NCBI GenBank assembly: GCA_001599595.1
Contig: BCHH01000002.1
Span: forward strand, 2,788,812 to 2,852,811
Source: Beverwykella pulmonaria
Lineage: Eukaryota; Ascomycota; Dothideomycetes; Pleosporales; Melanommataceae
Reading direction: 5' to 3'
DNA: 64,000 bases
Part shown: positions 40,764 through 51,605 of the stretch, piece by piece
Layout: each line of letters starts with the position of its first letter
How positions within the stretch are numbered: position 1 is the stretch's first letter
Position numbers and translations under genes: made by a program
Notes under the pieces: generated by a model
Seen by the model: the letters and a program-made list of their open reading frames with translations, nothing else
Told to the model about the DNA's origin: nothing
Databases searched by the model: none

Positions 40764-41145
40764 GGCTAAGTAAGGATTTGAGTGAATTAAGTGGGGGGTC
40801 TAAGATCATAATGGCACTCAGTGTATATTACCCAGATACAGAAATTTCCAACCTTCAGAATTCCGAAATCCAATGTATGGCTTGCAATGAGATCGGTAGT
40901 CACCCCGCTATTCCTTACAGTTCCGTTCAAAAACCACCAAGCTCCGTCATCCCCATGCATGGCTCTTTCACTCCAACCCAAGAAAAGAGGATAAATAAAG
41001 TACTTTGCCGAGCCTTATCAACGATCACCCCAAGCTGCTGCGTATAAACCCTCTCCTCCTACAGACCTCTACATCCCTACTTCTCAACAATTTCCGTCAC
41101 TCTACTTTGCCCATCCAGGTCATCCACCAACTCCATCACACCACC

Positions 41146-42414
41146 ATGGCCATCCATCCATGCGCTAATGCTCGCGGCGGCGGCACCCTCACATTCATCC
41201 GCAGCTTGCTCACTTCCCTCTCCTCCCCAGACACAGCTACATTCCTCACGCTCCTTGACACCGGCAACATCTCACCGGCCCATACCGAGAACAAAACCGT
41301 ACACAAGCTCTATGGGCACAAGGTCGACGACTTTCCGCGGTGCGGCAAGAAACTGTCGCCTTTCTCACAGGTGGGTGTGCCGAGCGTTGAGAAATTGAGA
41401 GATATTCTGCTGAAAGACCTGGAGGAGGTGACGAAAGAAGGTGGAGGTGATGAGGGCGCGGTTTACGTGCGTGATCCAGATACCAGTGGGAAAGATGATG
41501 TGGGTACAAAGAGGAAGAGAGGTATAGTTCACGAAAAGAACGACCACAAAGACGCCGTGAATCTGATAACCAACATTACGAATCCCACATTTACCTCCTC
41601 CAGACTTATCATATCGTTGCCATCCTCAACACTCGAAGCCCATTGTAGCACCAGCAAACAAGTTTGGCCAAACCTCCTAGCCTCGACGGTAACAACCTGC
41701 ACAGTACTCCCAGCCAACACATACATTCGACTACAGCACTTCAACGAAGGAACCACCTTCTCGACGCTGCTTTCGGGGTTAATGATTTACATCATCTGGC
41801 CACCGAGCGAGCACAACCTCACCCTACTCTCCGCTACCTACAAGTCGTACTCTGCCTCTGCCTCTGCCTCATCTACAGCTCTAGATGTATGTAAGAACCT
41901 TGAAGGCGGCATAGCCATGCTCCAGGTTCCCAGCGAAGCCCTACGCGTGCCGCCCTTCTGCCCCGTCCTCGCGCTCTCGACGAGCACCGCAGTCCTAGCA
42001 TCCTACTCCCTGGTCCCCGCCAGCACAATAATCAACATCTGCTCCAAACTCCCCCTACTGCAACACTGGTGGAAAACCGAATGCAACTCTACGAGTAAAC
42101 GCAGCGCCTTCGGCACTGCACTCCACTCCTGCATTATACGCATTCTATCGTGCGAATTCGAGACGTATTCTGCAAAAGATTTACAGCAGGACCTCGACAC
42201 GCCGGGGCCGTTATTTTCGTTGTTGAGGGGTTGGGATACGGTGAAGGGAGATGTGTTAAGGGTTATGAGTGAGCAGGAGAGGGAGGGGGTGAGGAGACGG
42301 TGGGTGGAATTAGTGATGAGATGTGTAGGGAAGAAGTGTTTGGTTTGTGGGCATATGACGAGGGTGAAGAGGTTGGAGATGGCCAAGCACTTTAATGAGG
42401 CGCATTGGGTGTAG
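41146..42414 (+). CDS. cupin/JmjC-like protein with C-terminal zinc finger (hypothetical)
   Basis: Single-exon, 422 aa from the ATG at 41146; the frame is open upstream only through TTG. The middle (LPANTYIRLQHFNEGTTF, LMIYIIWPPSEHNLTLL) resembles the cupin core of fungal JmjC-like proteins, where the strand before the IWPP segment normally carries HxD iron ligands. Here no such HxD is visible, so catalysis is doubtful. The C-terminus CLVCGHMTRVKRLEMAKHF, then NEAHW, is a C2H2-type zinc finger. A basic patch (GTKRKRG) could be a nuclear signal. It is probably a nuclear protein; the family call is tentative. Confidence 0.6.
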   Translation: MAIHPCANARGGGTLTFIRSLLTSLSSPDTATFLTLLDTGNISPAHTENKTVHKLYGHKVDDFPRCGKKLSPFSQVGVPSVEKLRDILLKDLEEVTKEGGGDEGAVYVRDPDTSGKDDVGTKRKRGIVHEKNDHKDAVNLITNITNPTFTSSRLIISLPSSTLEAHCSTSKQVWPNLLASTVTTCTVLPANTYIRLQHFNEGTTFSTLLSGLMIYIIWPPSEHNLTLLSATYKSYSASASASSTALDVCKNLEGGIAMLQVPSEALRVPPFCPVLALSTSTAVLASYSLVPASTIINICSKLPLLQHWWKTECNSTSKRSAFGTALHSCIIRILSCEFETYSAKDLQQDLDTPGPLFSLLRGWDTVKGDVLRVMSEQEREGVRRRWVELVMRCVGKKCLVCGHMTRVKRLEMAKHFNEAHWV

Positions 42415-42676
42415 GGGGGGTGAGAGAGCCCTTGGAAACTTTGATCTAGTCAGTTTATTGAATGACTTTTCGGAAGGGATGCGTAGCTAGCAGGAAGGAT
42501 TTTGTGAGAGAAGGAGTGGGATATAGGTTTGTATTTGTACAAAGCAATGAGATCACTCGAAAATTTTAGACAAATGATTATGCACGAGACTTTGAAATCA
42601 AACGAGTGATAGTGATACGGCACTATAATATCAGCAGCAGATCTCTACTACAACACCTCCTTACCTCGCTCAACCC

Positions 42677-44183
42677 CTAAACGGGCGGCACAGTAGCAGC
42701 TGCGGGCGAAAATAAGAAACTGATCATCCCTCTACCAGTCACACTCGCCGTCGCCGTCCCATCCGCCGCGACCGTAACATCTACCGCCGTCATATCGTGC
42801 GTATTATCCGTGTACCAAGCTTTGACCGTCGGGTTTGTGAGCGTTGACTCCGTCAACGCCACACTCACACTCTGTGTGCCAGTCCCGGAATTGATAATAA
42901 CCACTGCCAGGCTCCCATCCGCGTTCAAGAACGCCGCACTCTTCAAATTACTCCCTCCACTCGCACCAATCCTCAGCGCACCGGGCCTGACGACTCTAAA
43001 CTGCGCAAACGCCCACAACCTTTTGCTAACAGTATAGCTCTGACCATCAACCAGAATCAACTTCTCGTTATTATTGTTATTAGTCGCACGGTCCTGGACA
43101 CCCTCCCAGAAGATATAAGCACTGAGGTTAGAATTGACAACGCCGTTAAAGACGGTATTGGCCCATGTAAACCCATCGCCAGTTCCACCATTAGAGTACC
43201 AAGCAGTGCTCCATCCGCCATTCAAGTCCGAGTACTCCGTCTGCCAGACCCTTCTTGTCGTCTTCATCGTCCCGGAAATCCGACTCGTGTACTCATGGCT
43301 AGTAATAGCGTACACCATATTCTCCGCACCGCTCGACGCAATCTGTGAAGCATGTTGGCTTGCGACACTCCAACCCGTAGCCTCGCAGCAATTGATGCCA
43401 ACGTCTGTCATGTTCGCATTGTCGAGGGAGGGGCGGAGGACCTTTATGAATTCGGCGGCTTGGTTGCCGTTAGATTGCATCGAGGCGTAGGAGGTGGAGA
43501 GGTCGGGTTCGTTGAGGAAGCCGAGGTGAGTTATTTTAACGCCGTTTTCACCGTAAAGTTGCGCCCATTTGATGAGGTAGTTGGCGTAGGCTTGTTTCCA
43601 GTCGCCTTTTGTGCAGCTGGCTCCAGAAACCTGATCTTCGTCAGCCATTCATGTTAAAATTCTGGTGGTTTGAGGGTCAACGTACGCCGCACAACATTCC
43701 ACCATTGGCATCATTGTTGTTTGACTTCATACATCCGGGTGCAGACCAAGCGTTGCCGTAAAAGGTCTTCACACCATATTTGACAGCCTGTTGGCTCAAC
43801 CAGAGCTGACCAGAGTCTTTCCCGTCCCACTTGTAGTCCGGAGTCCCGTCTGGAGTTGCAGGACACTTCGGTAGGATCGTGTTCATATAGTCCTTGCTAC
43901 TATCTTGAGACGAGCCAATGCCATTGCGAACGATCGAGAAGCCGGCGCCGGATGTCGTATTGAAGAGAAGGTTGAGCAGTTCAGTCTGCTTCGGCTCTTG
44001 GAGATTGACGATCAAATTCGCACGCTGGAAGGCACCAGAGAAACCAAATCCGTCAATGGTCTGATATTTCTTGCTAAAATCGATCGTGACCTTTTGTGCC
44101 TGTCGAGGTTCGACGGAAGGCACCGCAGACACGAGAAGGGGAGTAGCTGCAAGAGCCGCAAGCTGCGAAAGTGTGAATCGCAT
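42677..44183 (-). CDS. secreted GH30 glycoside hydrolase
   Basis: Two exons, complement(42677..43630, 43686..44183), give 483 aa. The ATG at 44183 starts a signal peptide (MRFTLSQLAALAATPLLVSA). The intron of 55 nt (GTACGT donor, GCTGAC branch, CAG) restores MLCGVSGASC. The catalytic (beta/alpha)8 domain has IDGFGFSGAFQRAN at the start, the acid/base glutamate in FLNEPDLS and the nucleophile in WQTEYSDLNGGWS. A beta-rich C-terminal domain follows (about residues 390-483). The FGFSGAFQRA form is closest, from memory, to fungal subfamily 7 xylanases rather than beta-1,6-glucanases. It would act outside the cell on xylan. Confidence 0.88.
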
Positions 44184-45340
44184 GTTGAACAATCAGTCAC
44201 CACACGTTGCGCCTTCTCTAAAATCTGTGTGGACCTCTATGATATAACCTCCATCTAAAATGTCCATTGTGGGGCCTCGTTTCCGGGAGGCCAAATTATA
44301 GGTGGCCCTCATACATTGCCCAGCGCCCATCATGACCCGGCAAGCCTCCTGCAAGGAGCTCTAAAGTGGAACGAGTATAAAGTGGCACGCGTGTGGAACA
44401 GGACACTTTAGATAGAAAGTTGTAAATGTAAGGCCAAGATGCCAAGGGTGTTTACCCCACGATTCCGTTGCGCCGGGCATGAATGGGAGACAAGATGGGG
44501 CGACCCGATTTAGCCTGCGGGAAATCTCACACTCGGACATTCTATGAATTCGTGAACCCGATGTCACATGGTTTTACAGAAAGACAATTGAGCATGAGAG
44601 CTAAGTCTGGAAATATCTTATAATAGAACTAGTCCACTTCTCCACAGAAAATTGAACCCACTGATCAGGAGCAAATCGACCGACGTGATTACAACATTCG
44701 ATTCGGTATGTGCTAATGGGTATTGACCATTGGAATTGCATATGATACCGGCCAAGCACCCAAAGAGAGAATGTAAAAGGCAGTTATTGAGGAAAGAGTT
44801 GGCCCTTAATTCATCTACCCTCGAAGCCGGGTAGACCAAACTTGGAAATGTTGAACAACTAAGAGGAAAGAGAGTATACTTATCCTTCACCCTAAGCTGT
44901 TGGGAAATGCCATACTAGGAAAGCTGTCTCTGTCACGATTTACATCAAGCAGTCTTGTTAAGGCTTTAGGGAAGCCTAAGGTTAGTGAACAAGTTCTAAA
45001 ACGGAACATACCATCACTGACAACAGCGGATAAGGACTAAAGTGATTCTTCCATTAATAACTGACTCGGTAGAATACAATCTCAGAAATACTGACCTTTG
45101 AAAAGTCCTTGATCACAGATGGAAAGCATGGTCCAAACGCCGAGTCAATTGGTCAGAAAACCGGAAACCGGCCTTTTGTTCGTCCTCCCCTGCTGACCAT
45201 GAGCACTGCCGCATATCCCCAACGCTAAATGAATTGTTCAGAGCAACTGGACTCCAGTCTACTTCGCCTTCTATGCTGTGTGCCATTTGAAAACCCATGA
45301 CACTGTCCGGAAATTTTCTCCATAACCCGGAACGAAATAA
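44184..45340. other. intergenic, 1.1 kb
   Basis: No supported gene between the GH30 start and the 3' end of Snu66. A leaderless 90-codon minus frame at 44618-44890 has no features. Confidence 0.4.
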
Positions 45341-47326
45341 TCAAAGTAATCGAACACCGGCTTGCTTGGTCTTCTTTGCTTGCTGACCACGCGCGCTTCC
45401 CAGTCCACCAGTGTGTGTTGTCTGTAAGGAGCTCTCGGCCAACTTCTTCTTCTCGGCCGCGATCTTATCTAGATGTTTCTGGGTCTTGGTGTTGCCGCTC
45501 GTCTTGCCGTGGAACTGGTGGCTCAACTTCTTAAACGCCTCCTTCTGATCCATATGTCGTCCGAACTCGTCGACGTAGTTTAGAGTGACGTTTGGCTTGT
45601 ACTCCTTGTTGAAAATGTCGGCCAGCTTCCTACTCTCCAGCTGATCGCGGTTGGTGTTGTTTTTGCGGGCCCATTCCTCCCGTTCGCGAGGTGTCATGTT
45701 ATTCCACCTAGCCGATGTTCGCTCACGCTCACGCTGCTCCTTTGCGAGACGCTCGGCGGCAGCTTCAGCACGCATTTTCTCGTTGAGGAATTTTTGGCGC
45801 TCGCGATACAGTGCATTCTGGTCGCCGTTCTCAGACGATGAAATAACACCACGCTGCTTGAGGAGCGCAAGAGTAGCGCCGAGTCCCTGGTCAATGGTCT
45901 TCTCTTCCTCAAGACCTGTGCCAGTGATGCCGATGGAAACGGATCGAGACTTGCTGCGCTCTTCTCCAACTTCAGCGTAGGACTGGTCCATATCAACATC
46001 GCCATCGTCGTCACCCCCAACTGAGTCAATGCCGTTGGTTGGCTGACTAGACTTCTGGCGCTTGCGTGGTTGCTCCTTTTCGTCTTCTTCAATACCGGGT
46101 TGCTGTAGGTTCTCGACAAACTCGGTGGTCTCGTCGATAATAAGACCAGGCTCGTCTGCTTCGGTGGTGTCACGAATGTCGTCAGTTTGTTCACGGATTT
46201 GGCGTGCTAGATCTGCGAAGCTCGTCTTCTGTTTCTTCTTCTTTTGCAGTGCCTTCCGACGCTGGGCTGCGAGATTCGCTTGGAGGTCATCATCATCCAC
46301 AAACGAGCCTTCGAACAGATTCTTCTTTGGCTTCGGAGCGGCATTCTCTGGCTCATCAACTTCCATGTCCCCCTCAGCAGCCTCTTCTGGCATTGTGAAG
46401 GCATCCTCCTCATTCTCGATATGCTGTCTGCGTGACGACTTTGACTTCTTCTTCTTCGGCTTCTTGACCTTTACTTCCGAGATGTCCATGTAGTCGTTAG
46501 TAGTGGTCTCCTCCTTCAGAAAATCGAGGCTGACGGCCACCTTCTTGGGCTTCGGCGCACCGGATACGTCAAGTTGGGTTTCCTCTACTGTCGTGCCTTG
46601 GCCGTTGAGCGTGAAAGCCTTGCGCTTCTTGCCGTCAATCTCCTCGTCGTACTGCGCAAGGATTGAGCTCTGGCCACCCTCGTCCATGTCGTTCGGGTCG
46701 TAGGCACGCTTCCGCTTCTTTGAGTCGAGCTTCTCCTGGAGGCGCTCTCTCTCCTTGAGCGATACGGCTTCGAGCTCGTCATCTTCCTCATCGTCGACAG
46801 CCGTGTCCTTCAGCACAAGAATCTGGTCTTCACCATCATCGAACTGATCGAGCTCGTGTCCGACCTTGACGCCAGCGAGATCGGCCTCGGTGTACTGCAA
46901 CGCCGCCCTGGCCTGGCGTTCGCGCTCCTCGTGCTCCTGTTGCGTCTTCTCGGCCTTGGCGATCTTCTTTTGGCGCTTCTTCGAGCCCTTGAGCCAGGCC
47001 AAGTCGTCTTCGTCTGCGGCCTCGTCGGCAAGCCCCTTTCCTTCGAGCTTTGCAAAGCGCGCCGCCTTCTCGCGCTCCTTCTTGATAGCGGCAGCCCGGG
47101 CCTCGCGCTTCTTCTTGGCTTCGGCCTCATCTTCCAGCTTCTTCCAATTGTCGTACGCGGCAGCCTCGCGGGTCTCGATGGTGCTAGCAGGCTCCTCGTC
47201 CGAGTCGTCGCCCTTGGCCGTTTTGAAGGCGGGGCCCGCAGCACCAGGAACGGGTAGAGGCGCAACGCCCAGCTCGGCGCGGATGCGGTTCGCCTCCTCG
47301 ATGGCGAGGGCGTTGGCGTCGGACAT
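45341..47326 (-). CDS. SNU66: Snu66/SART1, U4/U6.U5 tri-snRNP protein
   Basis: Single-exon, 661 aa from the ATG at 47326, whose product starts SDANALAIEEANRIRAELGV, the conserved SART-1 family start. An in-frame ATG at 47554 would add 76 residues of unlike composition and is not preferred. The protein is highly charged, with long helical K/E/R-rich stretches, GKKRQKKIAKAEKTQQEHEE-type segments, the DEDDLAWLKGSKKR motif and VKVGHELDQF near residue 160. The C-terminal TPREREEWARKNN, LNYVDEFGRHMDQKEAFKKL and LSHQFHGKTSGNTKTQKHL blocks are the family signature. It acts in the nucleus in pre-mRNA splicing. Confidence 0.95.
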   Translation of the reverse strand: MSDANALAIEEANRIRAELGVAPLPVPGAAGPAFKTAKGDDSDEEPASTIETREAAAYDNWKKLEDEAEAKKKREARAAAIKKEREKAARFAKLEGKGLADEAADEDDLAWLKGSKKRQKKIAKAEKTQQEHEERERQARAALQYTEADLAGVKVGHELDQFDDGEDQILVLKDTAVDDEEDDELEAVSLKERERLQEKLDSKKRKRAYDPNDMDEGGQSSILAQYDEEIDGKKRKAFTLNGQGTTVEETQLDVSGAPKPKKVAVSLDFLKEETTTNDYMDISEVKVKKPKKKKSKSSRRQHIENEEDAFTMPEEAAEGDMEVDEPENAAPKPKKNLFEGSFVDDDDLQANLAAQRRKALQKKKKQKTSFADLARQIREQTDDIRDTTEADEPGLIIDETTEFVENLQQPGIEEDEKEQPRKRQKSSQPTNGIDSVGGDDDGDVDMDQSYAEVGEERSKSRSVSIGITGTGLEEEKTIDQGLGATLALLKQRGVISSSENGDQNALYRERQKFLNEKMRAEAAAERLAKEQRERERTSARWNNMTPREREEWARKNNTNRDQLESRKLADIFNKEYKPNVTLNYVDEFGRHMDQKEAFKKLSHQFHGKTSGNTKTQKHLDKIAAEKKKLAESSLQTTHTGGLGSARGQQAKKTKQAGVRLL

Positions 47327-48132
47327 GATAGAGGGGAAGGTGTGGGAGTGTGTGGTGGATGAAGGGGTTAACAGAGCAATCACACCCCGCGGTGGCGGCC
47401 GGTTGAAGAATGCAGGACGCCAGTGTTTGTAGTTCTCTTTCGTGGGGAGACAAATGCGGCTGTCGTCGTGGGATAATCGATAGAAGAGTGGTGTAGTGGT
47501 GGCAGTCGCGAGGGGCGAGTGTGATGGATGGTCGTGCAGGCGGAGGTTGCGCATCTAGGCGAAGAAAGAGCCGCCTGCACGCTAGAACGCAATCAGTCAC
47601 CGCTAGCGCGCCAAGAGTTCGCGATATGAAATAAATTTCTGGCTGTCGTCGCCAGCGCTCCTTCTCTCCTCAACCACCTGTGTCTGACTGTCCCGTCCGC
47701 CTTCACGGGCGTGTTCGGTCGACGGTCTGGCAGTTCGACCGATCATGGAGCCATCAAATTTCCATGATGTCAATCTTCCGGTCGACAGGTTGGAGAGAGA
47801 GTCGGCGCGTTCTGCCACCTGAGCTTGCCTTCACGGGTTTGAGCTCGGCGGCGGGCGTGCCAGGACGACTAATTCCTGTTCCCTGCGGATGCCGTTGGCA
47901 CTTGAAGCTTGGGACTGACCTAGTCAGCTACATACAAGCAATTCATGCTATTTCATGTCTATTGATGTCTTCTATGGGTATGTGAGGTGCGCGAGCTGCA
48001 CATGGATGCAAGTCTCATTCCCTTTCCGTCGCTGGCCCACCTTCCCACCACTTCAGTCCGCCCGTGACCTGGTCAATGGCTCCCTGAAGCAAGTATCCTG
48101 GTCCGCATGCCTTGCAATCCCCTCTCCCAGCC
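47327..48132. other. intergenic
   Basis: Contains the 5' region of SNU66 and the 3' region of PTH2. I see no additional gene. Confidence 0.45.
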
Positions 48133-48779
48133 CTACAGCAGCTTTAATCCGCCCGTGACTTGGTCAATAACGCCCTTGGGGCCCGGACCAATCCCCAACA
48201 CCGTCGCGCTTCCACTCGCAATCTGTGTCCGTCCCGCATCGTGTATGATGTGCGCCGCGAGCCCCAAGCTCAATGCTTGTGCCTGCAGCAGTTCCAGCTC
48301 CTCCTCGCTCTTGACCTGCAACGCCACCTTCATCTGTCCAGAGCGCTCCCAGCGCTTCAGAATCGGCGAGCTCGGTGAGGTTCGAAGGAATTGCTTGTAG
48401 CAAGCAAGTGTTGCGTGTCCGCACTGCGCTGCAATCTTGCCTATAGACAGTCAGCACAGCTCAAACATAGCAGTTTCTTGGTGGCTGTTGTACCCTTCGT
48501 CATGCCCAGGTCTGTTCGAACAACGAGCACCAGCTTGCAGTCCTCGCTGTGGCCCGCAAAGTCGCTGAGGGGCCCTGCGTCATCGTCGCTCGAGTCTTCG
48601 TAGTCACCGTCTGAATCGTCTAGCTTGTTCCTCTTATCGCCTGATATAGGGATGGACACTGGGCTGCCACCAAAGAGACCGAGAGATTTTGCTTGTCCGA
48701 TAAAGTAGCCAGTGACACCTGCAATCAGCGCAGACGCGATCGCAATGCTCGCAGTTGTTGGTGGGGGCTTGTCCGCCAT
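48133..48779 (-). CDS. PTH2: peptidyl-tRNA hydrolase 2
   Basis: Two exons, complement(48133..48440, 48494..48779), give 197 aa. An N-terminal membrane segment (ASIAIASALIAGVTGYFIGQ) and an acidic linker (DDSDGDYEDSSDDDAG) precede the Pth2 domain: CKLVLVVRTDLGMTKGKIAA, then QCGHATLACYK, SEEELELLQAQALSLGLAAH and IIHDAGRTQIASGS. The intron (GTACAA donor, CTATAG acceptor) falls in the middle of the GKIAAQC motif, where splicing restores GMTKGKIAAQC. The enzyme cleaves peptidyl-tRNA released from ribosomes; the anchor fits the mitochondrial outer membrane form. Confidence 0.95.
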
Positions 48780-49039
48780 TGTAATGCTGAATGGGGATCT
48801 GGGTAAGCGGAGCAGGCTGGCGTCGATAGAGCTGGGTGGTGATTCAGCGTGGCGTAGTTCTGTCCTTCATGTTCAAACGCTGTTGTTTGTGTGGTAAGAA
48901 ACGCCTTCTAATTCACTCGAGGTTCTTGGTGTACATGCGCACAGACCATACATGGTCACGAAATCTTCGTCGGACCTCCGTCTTGTCGTCCCAGCACCAC
49001 CGCATTTAGACTCCCATCACGGGCTGCGCATCCCCAGAC
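48780..49039. promoter_or_regulatory. short divergent promoter of PTH2 and bL28m
   Basis: Only 260 bp separate the two start codons, so the promoters overlap. Both genes serve translation and one or both products go to mitochondria. No specific motif could be assigned. Confidence 0.5.
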
Positions 49040-50245
49040 ATGCCTCCACGATGCCAATTGCTTTCCAGAGGCCTCGCCTCACCCCAAATCCTCCTCCGCA
49101 AGCCCCAGTCGACGTCACGAAGCTTCGCGACCTCCTCCACCCTCCTCGACAAAGACCCTCTCAAGCGACGAAAAGGCGGCGATCTCGGCTCCCACCTCCC
49201 AAAACACATCCTCGGAGACCCCGCTCAGATACCCCCCTACCCGTATGGCCCCGCGCTTCTCTACAAACAGTCCAACAAGGGTCTCTATGGCGGACAGATG
49301 ATCCAATTCGGTAACAACGTGTCGCCCGACACCGAGACAAAGACACGAAGGCACTGGAAACCCAACGTTTTGAATAAGAACCTCTACTCCATCGCTCTAG
49401 GGAAGAAGATCAGGCTCCGGGTCACAGCGGGTGTGCTGAAGATCATTGACCGTGAGGGCGGTCTGGACGAATACCTACTGAAAGAGGATGAGACACGTAT
49501 CAAGGAACTGGGGCCCATGGGATGGGCGCTGAGATGGAGGGTTATGCAGACCCCCACGGTCATTGCGCAGTTCAGGGCCAAGGCAGAGGCGCTTGGGTTG
49601 GCCGAAGGCATTATTGACATGAATTGGCCGAGCGCGGATCTGCTGAAAATGCGGGCTGAAGCTGTTGAGAAGATTCGAGCAGAAGAAGCTGCGAAGGAGG
49701 AGCAAAGACAAAATACCGCCGAAGAAGATAGACTGGCATGGAGGGCGGCAAAGAGATACGTGAAGCGAGGTGTTGTAGATACTGTAGAAGACGGTCTCAA
49801 ACTAGCATTTCTACGGTCAGAACGCCGGCTAGAGTCGAGGCTGCGCCAGAGCAGTTTCTTAGAGAAGGTCAAGGAGATGGGCGGGCTGAAGGAATATGTC
49901 AAGAAACAGCGGGAAGAGAGGGAACAAGGTGGTGATTTGGCGTTACTCAACCCTAAAAAGGTGGCACTTAAAGCAGAGATTGCGGCCAAAATTGCAGCCA
50001 TGGGCGGAGAGGAAGCAATGTTGGTGGCGACTCGTGCGAAAGCAGCAAGAGAAATCGAAGACGCTGAAGAAGATGGGGATCAACTTGCACAGGAGGCATT
50101 GCAGAGGGCTCAACGATTGATGGACATTCGTAACAACATATCGCGTGTGGGTGGTGAGGAGGGAAAATTTCCCGTGGAACAAGACTCGTGGGCACCATTG
50201 GTGAAAACCAGCAGAAGAGGCTCAGACCTACGAATAAACGCATAG
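49040..50245 (+). CDS. MRPL24: mitochondrial large-subunit ribosomal protein bL28m
   Basis: Single-exon, 401 aa. A basic, acid-free presequence (PPRCQLLSRGLASPQILLRK) precedes the bL28 core: GLYGGQMIQFGNNVSPDTET and KTRRHWKPNVLNKNLYSIAL, then IRLRVTAGVLKIIDREGGLD. The remaining 220 residues are a charged helical extension (EKIRAEEAAKEEQRQ) longer than bacterial L28 and typical of fungal mitochondrial members. It is a mitoribosome structural protein. Confidence 0.93.
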   Translation: MPPRCQLLSRGLASPQILLRKPQSTSRSFATSSTLLDKDPLKRRKGGDLGSHLPKHILGDPAQIPPYPYGPALLYKQSNKGLYGGQMIQFGNNVSPDTETKTRRHWKPNVLNKNLYSIALGKKIRLRVTAGVLKIIDREGGLDEYLLKEDETRIKELGPMGWALRWRVMQTPTVIAQFRAKAEALGLAEGIIDMNWPSADLLKMRAEAVEKIRAEEAAKEEQRQNTAEEDRLAWRAAKRYVKRGVVDTVEDGLKLAFLRSERRLESRLRQSSFLEKVKEMGGLKEYVKKQREEREQGGDLALLNPKKVALKAEIAAKIAAMGGEEAMLVATRAKAAREIEDAEEDGDQLAQEALQRAQRLMDIRNNISRVGGEEGKFPVEQDSWAPLVKTSRRGSDLRINA

Positions 50246-50655
50246 GGCGGGCAGCTGTTAAAGACGATTTAGACCATATGGTGCAACATAACTATCTCGA
50301 GAGTTCCCTGAAAAGGTGTGTATGTACTTGCCTAGCAAGCAGACTTCTGTACCAATATTGTTTCAGTAAGAAGATCGCCCACCGCCCTGCTCGCGTGTGC
50401 ATTTCGTGACCAAGCTTTAAACGCCCTACTAACTACTGTGCCGCAAGACTATCTTCTCATTAACCTCTCAGCGTCCAGTTGTGTTTTTCCTTCAAGGTAG
50501 CCCAACACTGGAGTTGCATGTTTCAATGTACTGTGCCGCAGCGGGTACACACCAAGGGCGCCAAAGCATCACCACTCTGTCCCCTAGATATAAGGGTATG
50601 ACTATGTACTCATCCCATACAAGTTAGATTTTCCAACTCTTAATCTCTAATCATA
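50246..50655. other. intergenic
   Basis: No gene is seen between bL28m and the next plus-strand gene. Confidence 0.45.
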
Positions 50656-51488
50656 ATGAGCATCCAATGCCACCACACCCGCATCAAGCTCGAAATCCTA
50701 ATCCTCATCTTCACGTCCATTACGCTATCTCTCAGCGCCGTCTACACGTGTCTTCTATTTCACTATGGTGGATCCGATGACAAGGCTACAGTTGCAATTC
50801 CTTTTAGACGGTAAACTCACCTGGCCTGAACTGCTAGATGCCAGGGCTAATTTTTCTTGGATGGAAGAGCGCTCGTCCCTATGTACGCTGTACCGCCGCT
50901 AGGTACAATTTTCATAGCAGCTGCTGATATTGGTGTGTACTTGCGATCGGAACATGTACTTGTATATAGCGTCTTCATCGCTTCCGTGATGTCGGCTGGG
51001 TGGCTGGTTACGGCTGTGGTTTGGGGGCGCTGCAATACCACTACTCCTGAGCAGAATTGGGATAAGTGGAGCGGGAATAGTACGTTAGCATCCTTACACT
51101 AGCTAATGGTTTAGAGTTGGAGCGCTGACGAGGGTGTGATGCAGTATGCTACCAAGCTCACGTACCGGGGTACAAGTTCACAAGTGGTCCCACGGGGGTG
51201 CTGGGGCTTGCTATTATTGTGGCTTGCATTGCTACTCTATTGTGGTAAGTTTGTACAATGTTGGCAGAGCTAGGCAGTTTGCTGATGTGGATTTTTAGCT
51301 ACCTATGCTATCTTTGTTCTGCAGTGGGTGACTTGTATCATTTCCGACGAGGGGAAATGAGGATGAGAGAGGATCTAGAGAATGTGACGAAAGCTATGGA
51401 GAAGAGGCTGAGGTTGGCGTACAGTGAAGATGGAGAGGATGCCGAGGCCGAGGCCGAGACGGACAAGAGGATGATGCAGCGGTATTAG
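50656..51488 (+). CDS. four-TM membrane protein (4 exons, hypothetical)
   Basis: My model is 50656..50810, 50868..51079, 51145..51244 and 51299..51488, giving 657 nt and 218 aa in frame. Four hydrophobic segments are seen: ILILIFTSITLSLSAVYTCL in exon 1, GTIFIAAADIGVY and VFIASVMSAGWLVTAVVW in exon 2, and LGLAIIVACIATLLW across exon 3. The tail is charged (FRRGEMRMREDLENV, then an E/A-rich end). Donors are GTAAAC, GTACGT and GTAAGT; the first acceptor (GGAAG) is the weakest point. Four TMs with a WxxxG-like loop resemble fungal MARVEL-type proteins. No function is known. Confidence 0.55.
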
Positions 51489-51605
51489 GCATGATTTGAT
51501 TCGGAGGGATGCAAATAATCCTTAATACACCATATATACATGTGAGTAGCTAAACTAAGTACAGAAGCCTTAATCATTCCATCATTTTTCAATCGTCTCA
51601 ACCCT

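Noticed and set aside
46062..47432. Long plus-strand frames (143, 133 and 188 codons) opposite SNU66
   Set aside because: They are antisense shadows of the charged, GC-rich SNU66 coding sequence; serine/leucine-rich translations with no domain.
49384..50001. 205-codon minus frame opposite bL28m
   Set aside because: Antisense shadow of the bL28m helical extension; Ser-rich low-complexity translation.
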